This document shows positions 1 to 5,260 of a stretch of DNA of 6,485 nucleotides, piece by piece. The translations under genes and the position numbers were made by a program. The number at the start of each line of letters is the position of its first letter. The stretch's first letter is position 1. The notes under the pieces were generated by a model. It was not told the origin of the DNA and made no database searches. It saw only the letters and a program-made list of their open reading frames with translations. The stretch comes from an uncultured Clostridia bacterium (lineage in GTDB: Bacteria; Bacillota; Clostridia; Oscillospirales; Acutalibacteraceae): contig CAMYWU010000089.1 in the NCBI GenBank assembly GCA_947302895.1, positions 1-6,485 on the forward strand, given 5' to 3'.

Positions 1-875
1 TTCGCCAGCAGTATTTACAATCGGCTTTAGCGCCTTCATGTTATCGGCACGATGAGCCTTTGCAAAGATAAGATTTAGCTGAACAGCGCTTTCATAGCTC
101 ATCTTTATTGAATCGGCAAAATTGCCCGCCTCGCTTGAAAGCTCATAGAGAATGCGGGCAATTTCTTCTCTCTCCCTGCCCTCGAGCATTTTTATATCAT
201 TATTCGCCTCAACAACCGAAACGGGCTCTATAAAAACGGTGGCGCCGCTTGATGAAGTATCGTGAACAAGTCCATGAACATCGCCTCTGTGTTCGCTCTT
301 AACGGGAACAACATAGCGTCCGTTTCGCTGGGTTACAATCGGCTCCTGAAGGAATTTTGCATAATGGGCGGAGTGGATTATTGAATCCATTTTTTCACGC
401 ACGGAGGCGCTTTTTGCCCTGATTTTCTTTCTTATATCATAGAGCGTTTCGCTTGCCTTATCGGCAATTTCATCCTCGCTTATTATGCAGGAAAAAATTT
501 TATCCTCAAGGTATTTATTAACGGTTATGCTGTCGAATAAATAATCAAGCGAGGTTGAAACTCCGCTGCAATGGCTGCGCCATTCATAGAGCGTTCTGAT
601 TGAACGAAGGGTATATCCGATTCTCAGCAGCTCGCCCTGACCGAGAGCACCGCCGGCATTTGCTCTTGCAAGCGGATTATTTATATTTCTGAGCCCCGAA
701 AACGAGCCAGCAGGGAGGAAGCGTCCTCCGTCTGGTTCAGCAGGGTGCATACTGCAATAAAATCGCTTGTAGGCGTTATTTCAAGGGCAAGCTCCCTTGC
801 ATCCTCACACGAGGTTTCCTCGCTGAGCATTTGCAGTATTTTATCAAGTTCAAGTGCTTCGTAGTTTTTGTTCAT
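1..875 (-). CDS. mutS2: MutS2 family protein, 5' part only, interrupted by a frameshift
   Basis: This is the N-terminal part of MutS2, known in Firmicutes as a MutS-like ATPase/nuclease linked to recombination control and, in Bacillus, to collided-ribosome rescue. The ATG at 875 is preceded by AGGAA with a 5-nt gap, and it lies 8 nt after the recO stop. Residues 1-58 (MNKNYEALELDKIL..., ending ...SSLLAR) match the family N-terminus, then this frame stops at 681. From about 700 down to base 1 a second frame, shifted by -1, is fully open for about 234 codons and continues the family: FSGLRNINNPLARANAGG, then RNGRYVVPVKSEHRG, VHDTSSSGATVFIEP and QLNLIFAKA. Five residues usually present (about FG-G/A-PS) are missing at the junction, so roughly 16 nt are lost relative to expectation. 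The ATPase domain and C-terminal Smr domain would lie outside the window. Family identity is very likely. Whether the break is biological or an assembly error cannot be decided here. Confidence 0.9.
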
Positions 876-883
876 AAGTATTC

Positions 884-1621
884 CTATAAAATCAAGCTCT
901 TATAAAACTCAAGAGTTGTTAGTTTCGAGTCAATATGCGTTAGAGTATATCTCTCGCAGATGTTTGAAAGTATTTCAAGGTTTTCCTCGCCGAGAGAGAA
1001 TGAAAAGACCTTTGAAATATCAGAAAGACAGATAAATCTTATTGCGCTTATAACGCTGTACGGCGCTTCAATAGCATTGTTTCTGAAGCAGTTTTCGCAG
1101 TAAATACATCCCTCTTCAATATCAAAATACATCATATCGCTGTCATAAGCGCCGCAGCGATAGCACGCAAGAACATTCGGCATATATCCGCCAAGGCAGG
1201 CAAGGCGCATCTCAACAACCGCCTTGATAAGCTTTGTGTTTTTATTCCCCTTGCACAGCAGATGAAGCGCATTGAGAACGAGCCTCAGGGTTTCGGGCGC
1301 AGGATGCTCCTCGGAAGCTAAAAAATATGTAAGCTGAGCAAAATACTGAGCCAGAGAAAGCGTTTCGATATCCCGCCTCAAATCAAAAAAAACCTCGATT
1401 GGCGCAGCGCTGTCGATAACATAGGCATCACGTCCCTTATACAGCGTAAAATCGCCGTACACAAAAAGCGAGGTTGAAGAAACATTCTGATTTTTGAAAT
1501 TCTTTGCCCTGCGAACAAAGGCCTTGACCAAGCCAAAATCAGCAGTAAGGAGAGTAACAAGTCTATCACTCTCCCCAACTGTCTGTTCCTTTATTATCAA
1601 ACCCTTCGTTGTTAACTGCAT
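884..1621 (-). CDS. recO: DNA repair protein RecO (245 aa)
   Basis: RecO helps RecR load RecA onto SSB-coated single strands and anneals DNA in the RecFOR recombination pathway. The N-terminal OB-fold carries the usual opening TTKGLIIKEQTVGESDRLVTLLT and FG..KAFVRRAKN. The middle is helical (about 80-150). A zinc-finger-like cluster has Cys153, Cys156, Cys172 and Cys175, with an extra Cys178. The length of 245 aa is normal. I place the start at the ATG at 1621 because AGGAA sits 7 nt upstream and the protein then begins MQLTTKGL, as in the family. A longer version from a TTG at 1645 adds eight residues without family support. Its first 56 nt overlap the small upstream gene in another frame, so the two are probably translationally coupled. 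mutS2 follows after 8 nt. Confidence 0.95.
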   Translation of the reverse strand: MQLTTKGLIIKEQTVGESDRLVTLLTADFGLVKAFVRRAKNFKNQNVSSTSLFVYGDFTLYKGRDAYVIDSAAPIEVFFDLRRDIETLSLAQYFAQLTYFLASEEHPAPETLRLVLNALHLLCKGNKNTKLIKAVVEMRLACLGGYMPNVLACYRCGAYDSDMMYFDIEEGCIYCENCFRNNAIEAPYSVISAIRFICLSDISKVFSFSLGEENLEILSNICERYTLTHIDSKLTTLEFYKSLIL

Positions 1622-1730
1622 TCTTAAATTCCTGTTTATCGTCAACGCTTGTGAAATAGTTGTTGACGTATTTTATATAATCCTCAACCTTTCCCGATTG
1701 AAGAAATTTATTCCAATATTTGTTATCCAT
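1566..1730 (-). CDS. YqzL-like small protein (54 aa) upstream of recO
   Basis: I found this short gene by translating the era-recO gap. From the ATG at 1730 it reads MDNKYWNKFLQSGKVEDYIK, then a hydrophilic tail ending KGTDSWGE and a TGA at 1566-1568. A GGTGA Shine-Dalgarno lies 5 nt upstream. The W..FL.SG.VEDY..Y pattern resembles the small YqzL family, whose Bacillus subtilis member lies between era and recO; the same place here strengthens the call. It is soluble, with no membrane segment or signal peptide, and its function is unknown. The last 18 codons overlap the start of recO by 56 nt in a different frame, so that stretch encodes both its GTD-rich C-terminus and the RecO N-terminus. 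The family assignment rests on motif memory and synteny, not on a search. Confidence 0.75.
   Translation of the reverse strand: MDNKYWNKFLQSGKVEDYIKYVNNYFTSVDDKQEFKNAVNNEGFDNKGTDSWGE
1629..1633 (-). promoter_or_regulatory. Shine-Dalgarno that decides the recO start
   Basis: AGGAA on the minus strand, 7 nt before the ATG at 1621. It lies inside the coding sequence of the 54-aa upstream gene. It favours the ATG over the in-frame TTG at 1645. Confidence 0.7.
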
Positions 1731-1756
1731 ATCTATCACCGTTAATATTTTGTGAT

Positions 1757-1762
1757 ATTGTA
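1757..1762 (-). promoter_or_regulatory. possible -10 box for the yqzL-like/recO/mutS2 part of the operon
   Basis: TACAAT on the minus strand, about 27 nt before the yqzL-like ATG, in an AT-rich stretch between the hairpin element and the gene. No good -35 hexamer is found at 16-18 nt; TTGCAA (1785-1790) is 22 nt away. The box is overlapped by two direct GTGATAT copies (plus strand 1752-1758 and 1764-1770). This is a weak call. Confidence 0.25.
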
Positions 1763-1794
1763 AGTGATATATCTATGGAAGTTTTTGCAATTTG

Positions 1795-1880
1795 AGGTGT
1801 TAGGTGTTAGGTTTAAGGTGTTAGGTTTTGGTGCTGCGCACGGCGATTAAAACCTAAAACCTAAGCCCTAAAACCTAAAA
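1795..1880. repeat. heptamer-armed inverted repeat element 1
   Basis: The left arm on the plus strand consists of five tandem 7-mers (1795-1829): AGGTGTT, AGGTGTT, AGGTTTA, AGGTGTT, AGGTTTT. The right arm (1849-1880) holds the same type of 7-mer in inverse orientation, about four copies of AGGTTTT/AGGGCTT read on the minus strand. Arms 1798-1829 and 1849-1880 pair over 32 positions with about five mismatches and one G-T pair; the innermost 9 bp (1821-1829 with 1849-1857) are perfect. The 19-nt loop contains a small hairpin, GTGC-TGC-GCAC (1831-1841), followed by GGCGATT. The element begins 5 nt after the era stop and no T tract follows on the minus strand, so it is not a typical intrinsic terminator. 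Its core resembles that of the element at 5126-5246. Confidence 0.85.
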
Positions 1881-1884
1881 GAGA

Positions 1885-2772
1885 TTAATCTAAACCAAAA
1901 TTATGAATAAGCCCTTCCCTGTTTCGCCAGTCCTCCTTAACCTTAACCCAGGTTTGAAGGTTAACCTTGATTTCAAAGAAATTCTCTAAATCCTGGCGTG
2001 CAAAGGTTGAGATTTTTTTGAGCATTGCGCCCTTCTTGCCGATAACCATTCCCTTATGGTTTTCTCTTTCGCAATAAATAATAGCCTCAATATCAAGAAT
2101 ATCGGCATTATCTCTTTCACGCATTTTTTCGATTGAAACGGCAATTCCGTGGGGTATTTCCTTATCCATTAAGCGAAGAATTTTTTCCCTTATTATCTCC
2201 GCTGCAAGAACTCTTTCAGGCTGGTCGGTTAAGGTATCATCGGGGAAGAAATGGGGCGACTCAAAGGCGAGCTTTTCCATTTCCTTTATCATATCTTCAA
2301 CGTTTTCGCCCGTTTCGGCACATACGGGTACAATCGCTTCAAAATCATAGAGCTGAGAAAAGAGCGCAATTCTTTCAAGAAGCTGGCTCTTATCGGAGAG
2401 CATATCAATTTTATTAATCGCAAGAATCACGGGCACCTTGAGAGCCTTGAATTTATCAATAAGCTCCTTTTCGCCCTTCTTGATTTCGCCCTTTGCCTCG
2501 GTTACGAAAAGGCAGGCATCAACTCCGCCGATACTCTCGCCAACCGCCCTGTTCATATTTTCGCCGAGCTTGTTATGGGGCTTATGATAGCCGGGGGTAT
2601 CGGTGAAAACAAGCTGGGTTTCGCCCCTTGTTAAAACACCCATAATTTTTGTTCTTGTTGTCTGGGGCTTTGAGGAAACAATGGCGATTTTTGTTCCGAG
2701 CATCTTATTTAAAAGCGAGGATTTGCCCACATTCGGGCAACCCACAATTGCAATAAAAGCAGTTTTTGTCAT
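1885..2772 (-). CDS. era: GTPase Era (295 aa)
   Basis: Era is an essential-type GTPase that binds the 3' end of 16S rRNA and assists 30S assembly at the membrane or ribosome. The G motifs are all visible: G1 GCPNVGKS (11-18), G2 with TTR (38-40), G3 DTPG (58-61), G4 NKID (120-123) and G5 CAETGEN from residue 151, where the usual Ser of SA is Cys. The C-terminal KH domain has the GKKG loop (245-248) and the family ending ...NLQTWVKVKEDWR. The length of 295 aa is normal. The ATG at 2772 is preceded by GGAG 8 nt upstream, inside the end of ybeY, and the intergenic gap is only 3 nt. In many Firmicutes dgkA and cdd lie between ybeY and era; here they do not. Confidence 0.98.
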   Translation of the reverse strand: MTKTAFIAIVGCPNVGKSSLLNKMLGTKIAIVSSKPQTTRTKIMGVLTRGETQLVFTDTPGYHKPHNKLGENMNRAVGESIGGVDACLFVTEAKGEIKKGEKELIDKFKALKVPVILAINKIDMLSDKSQLLERIALFSQLYDFEAIVPVCAETGENVEDMIKEMEKLAFESPHFFPDDTLTDQPERVLAAEIIREKILRLMDKEIPHGIAVSIEKMRERDNADILDIEAIIYCERENHKGMVIGKKGAMLKKISTFARQDLENFFEIKVNLQTWVKVKEDWRNREGLIHNFGLD

Positions 2773-2775
2773 TGA

Positions 2776-3276
2776 TTATTCTCCACTATAGTATGAGTTA
2801 TCACGTTTTAAGCCGAGCTTTGTTAAAACAGTTTCTTCCTTTTCACGCATACGAACCTCTTCAATTCCACCGAGCTCATGGTCGTAGCCAAGAAGATGAA
2901 GCATTGAATGAACGGTTAAAAAGCCTATCTCCCTTTGAAGTGAATGATTATATAGCTTTGCCTGTTCAACCGCTTTTTCGGCGCTGATAACAATATCCCC
3001 GAGCAGCTTTGCGCCGTTTGAGGGATTTATATCATACTCGCCGTTTTCGCCGAGGGGAAAGGATAAAACATCTGTTTCACGGTCAATATTTCTGTGCTGA
3101 GCATTGAGGGCGTGGATTGTATCGTTATCAACAAAGCTGACGCTTACCTCCGCCTTGCCCTTGAATTTTTCCTCAGAAAGCACGGCATTGCAGCAGCGGC
3201 GAACAAGCAGTCTTGTTCCTCGGGGAAGTGCAACTGCTTTTTGCTCATTTGAAGTTATAACCTTTGCCTGATTCAT
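2776..3276 (-). CDS. ybeY: endoribonuclease YbeY / rRNA maturation factor (166 aa)
   Basis: YbeY is a zinc metalloprotein needed for 16S rRNA 3'-end maturation and ribosome quality control. The metal-binding signature H-x3-H-x5-H is present as HSMLHLLGYDH, with His123, His127 and His133. The conserved RNIDRETDVLSFP segment (62-74) and LLGDIVIS (91-98) are also present. The size is typical. The start ATG at 3276 overlaps the TGA of the frame-restored phoH (ATGA), and AGGAG lies 11 nt upstream within phoH, suggesting translational coupling. It sits directly between phoH and era, consistent with a ribosome maturation operon. Confidence 0.97.
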   Translation of the reverse strand: MNQAKVITSNEQKAVALPRGTRLLVRRCCNAVLSEEKFKGKAEVSVSFVDNDTIHALNAQHRNIDRETDVLSFPLGENGEYDINPSNGAKLLGDIVISAEKAVEQAKLYNHSLQREIGFLTVHSMLHLLGYDHELGGIEEVRMREKEETVLTKLGLKRDNSYYSGE

Positions 3277-4234
3277 TTTTTGCTTTTCTCCTCATATTTC
3301 TCATATGCCTTGATAATATCCTGAACAAGTCTGTGGCGAACAACATCCTTTTGGTTGAAATAGGTTATTGCAATATCGTCTACATCCTTAAGGATATTCA
3401 AAACGGTTTGAGCCCCGACTTTTTACCGTCGGGCAAATCAATCTGAGTAATATCGCCCGTAACAACCATTTTTGAACGGAAGCCAAGACGGGTTAAAAAC
3501 ATTTTCATCTGCTCGGGCGTTGTATTCTGCGCCTCATCAAGAATAATAAAACTGTCGTCGAGAGTTCTTCCCCTCATATATGCAAGGGGTGCAACCTCAA
3601 TTGCACCTCGCTCCTGATAATTCTGAAAATTCTCGGCGCCGAGCATATCAAAAAGTGCGTCGTAAAGGGGACGCAGATAAGGGTCAACCTTGCTTTGAAG
3701 GTCGCCGGGAAGGAAGCCGAGCTTCTCGCCTGCTTCAACGGCAGGTCGGGTAAGGATAATTCTGTTTACCTCTTTTGCTCTGAAGGCGGTAACAGCCATT
3801 GCAACTGCAAGATAGGTCTTTCCCGTTCCCGCAGGACCAACGCCGAAGGTTATTGTATGCTCATTAATCGCCTGGGTGTATTTCTTCTGGCCGAGGGTTT
3901 TCGGCTTTATCGGTCTGCCCTTCGAGGTTATGCAGATTGTATCGGTTGTCATTGAGGAAAGCTTATCCTCGTTGCCCTCGTTTACAAGCGACATAACATA
4001 GCGAACGTTCTGGTCAGAAAGCGCCTCGCCCTTATTGATTAAAACAAGGAGTGAATTAACCGCACGAACGGCTTTTGAAACATTCTCCTCATCGCCCATT
4101 ACCTTTAAATCCGAGCCTCTTGAAACAATTGAAACGGAAAACTCCCTTTCAATCATTTTTATATTTTCATCAAACGAGCCGAAGAGCGAAACTGCCTGCT
4201 CAACGGCTTCAAAGGTTATTGTTTGTTCAGTCAT
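3273..4234 (-). CDS. phoH: PhoH-like ATPase (YbeZ type), C-terminus frameshifted
   Basis: PhoH/YbeZ proteins are P-loop ATPases proposed to act with YbeY in RNA metabolism. Walker A is GPAGTGKT (133-140) and Walker B is FIILDEAQN (229-237). ILTRPAVEAGEKLGFLPG and VVTGDITQIDLPDGKKSGL are further family hallmarks, and the N-terminus (1-110) is the usual small alpha/beta domain. As sequenced the frame ends early at 3398 after SGLKPF (278 aa). The other frame continues immediately as TVLNILKDVDDIAITYF, then NQKDVVRHRLVQDIIKAYEKYEE, and stops at 3273, giving about 320 aa, the normal length. One missing A in the AAA run (plus-strand TTT at 3407-3409) explains this exactly. The start at 4234 overlaps the upstream CorC-like gene by 8 nt, with a weak GGCGGA site. 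The restored stop touches the ybeY start, which argues that the long form is the native gene. Confidence 0.93.
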
Positions 4235-5030
4235 TTATTTCCGCCTTAATCTTTTCAATTCTTCTTTCATCAAGCTCCAGAACAGTGAAGGTGATATTTT
4301 CAAATTCAACGCTGAGATTTTTATCCTCCTTGGTAGGAAGAAAGCCGAGCCTGCTTATAACAAAGCCTGCAAGAGTATCCCAGTCGCCCTCGGGGAACTG
4401 AATGCCAAGCGCTTCCTCAGCATCCTCAATATCAGTTATTCCCTCAAAGATATAGGTTTTATCATCAAGCTTGCTTATGCTTTCCTCGTCCTCGTCGTAT
4501 TCATCCTCAATATCGCCAACAAGCTCTTCAAGGATATCCTCGAGCGTAACAAGTCCTGCTGTTCCGCCGTATTCATCAACAACTATGGCAAGCTGTATTC
4601 TTGTTTCCGTCATCTCTGCAAAGAGCTTTCCGCAGGCAATTGATTCGGGAACATAAAGAGGTTTACGAATATAATCCGAAAGCTTTTCCGTTTTCGAGAT
4701 TTCCTTTCCGATGAATTTAAGCAAATCCTTAACATAGATTATGCCAAGAATATCGTCTAAATCCTCGTGGTAAACCGGAACTCTCGAAACGCCCTCCTCT
4801 ATTGCAAGTTGGGCAACATCATAAAGCGAGCCGTCATCAGCAACGGCAACGATATCCGTTCTGTGGGTCATAATATCCCCCGCCGTTATATCATCGAACT
4901 CGAAAATATTGTTAATCATTTCCCTTTGAGAAACCTCAAGCTCGCCCTCATCTTCATCAACAAGCTGCTTGATTTCCTCCTCGGTTGAGCTGTCCCGTCT
5001 GAATAATCTGCGTAAACTTCCGCTGCCCAT
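4227..5030 (-). CDS. CBS-domain CorC/HlyC-type protein lacking DUF21 (YbeX-like, 267 aa)
   Basis: This is a soluble protein with a short N-terminal helix region (1-50, including EREMINNIFEFDD-type sequence). Two CBS domains follow (about 52-105, starting DIMTHRTDIVAV, and about 118-172, with GGTAGLVTLEDILEELVGDI). An acidic linker (EDEYDEDEE, 175-183) leads to a C-terminal CorC_HlyC domain (about 190-262, with GDWDTLAGFVISRLGFLP). There is no DUF21/CNNM transmembrane domain, so it has the E. coli CorC/YbeX layout and not that of the membrane hemolysin-C-like proteins. The CBS pair probably binds adenine nucleotides. Roles in Mg/Co homeostasis or ribosome metabolism are described for CorC/YbeX relatives. 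The ATG at 5030 has GGAGGG 10 nt upstream and follows a strong promoter, so the short form is native and not a truncation. It overlaps phoH by 8 nt, so the two are co-expressed. Confidence 0.9.
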   Translation of the reverse strand: MGSGSLRRLFRRDSSTEEEIKQLVDEDEGELEVSQREMINNIFEFDDITAGDIMTHRTDIVAVADDGSLYDVAQLAIEEGVSRVPVYHEDLDDILGIIYVKDLLKFIGKEISKTEKLSDYIRKPLYVPESIACGKLFAEMTETRIQLAIVVDEYGGTAGLVTLEDILEELVGDIEDEYDEDEESISKLDDKTYIFEGITDIEDAEEALGIQFPEGDWDTLAGFVISRLGFLPTKEDKNLSVEFENITFTVLELDERRIEKIKAEIND

Positions 5031-5070
5031 AAAGGCAAATCCCTCCGTTTATATAGTAATTCAATTTACT

Positions 5071-5099
5071 ATTATATATTATTTATTAATATTTGTAAA
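5071..5099 (-). promoter_or_regulatory. sigma-A type promoter of the minus-strand operon
   Basis: On the minus strand a TTTACA -35 box (5094-5099) and a perfect TATAAT -10 box (5071-5076) are separated by exactly 17 nt. Transcription would start near 5064, leaving a leader of about 34 nt that contains GGAGGG (5041-5046) before the ATG at 5030. This is the best promoter in the window and is placed to drive the CorC-like gene, phoH, ybeY and era, and possibly the genes beyond. Confidence 0.75.
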
Positions 5100-5125
5100 G
5101 AGCGATAGAATATGATAATATATAA

Positions 5126-5246
5126 TTACGAGTTACGAATTACGAATTACGAATTTCGGGACCTGCGGTCGGCTATTTATAATTAATTGTCCGAGGCGGT
5201 AACGCCGAGTAACCACAATTCGTCATTCGTCACTCGTAATTCGTAA
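5126..5246. repeat. heptamer-armed inverted repeat element 2
   Basis: The left arm (5126-5153) is four tandem 7-mers: TTACGAG, then TTACGAA three times. The right arm (5219-5246) is four 7-mers in inverse orientation: TTCGTCA, TTCGTCA, CTCGTAA, TTCGTAA. The arms pair over 28 positions with about three mismatches and one G-T pair. The 65-nt core (5154-5218) contains two small hairpins on the plus strand: GACC-TGC-GGTC (5160-5170), followed by GGCTATT, and GGCG-GTAA-CGCC (5195-5206), which would carry a GNRA tetraloop as RNA. The element fills the divergent intergenic region and ends 4 nt before the AGGAG of the methyltransferase gene, so it probably forms much of that gene's leader. No ORF is seen in it. 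Confidence 0.85.
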
Positions 5247-5250
5247 TTTT

Positions 5251-5255
5251 AGGAG
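5251..5255 (+). promoter_or_regulatory. ribosome binding site of the FkbM methyltransferase gene
   Basis: AGGAG, 5 nt before the ATG at 5261. It lies immediately outside the right arm of inverted repeat element 2, so folding of the element in the mRNA could affect its accessibility. That effect is an inference. Confidence 0.7.
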
Positions 5256-5260
5256 TAATT

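Noticed and set aside
1494..1745. 83-aa plus-strand open frame across the recO/yqzL region
   Set aside because: It is antisense to recO and the small YqzL-like gene, which have good ribosome binding sites and family motifs.
1795..1880. CRISPR array or telomere-like repeat
   Set aside because: Units are 7 nt without spacers and turn around at a central hairpin, so this is an inverted tandem element, not a CRISPR array. The resemblance to TTAGG-type telomeres is superficial and there is no chromosome end.
1795..1880. Intrinsic terminator for era
   Set aside because: The stem is AT-rich and very long, with no T tract after it on the minus strand.
2251..2634. 127-aa plus-strand open frame
   Set aside because: It lies wholly inside era on the opposite strand, has no recognisable motif, and era is unequivocal.
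4035..4643. 202-aa plus-strand open frame
   Set aside because: It is antisense to phoH and the CorC-like gene, both strongly supported by family motifs, and no ribosome binding site or family feature supports it.
5093..5126. Plus-strand promoter for the FkbM gene (TTGTAA with GATAAT or TATAAT)
   Set aside because: Spacers of 15 or 22 nt do not fit a standard promoter. The gene must have one, but I cannot place it.
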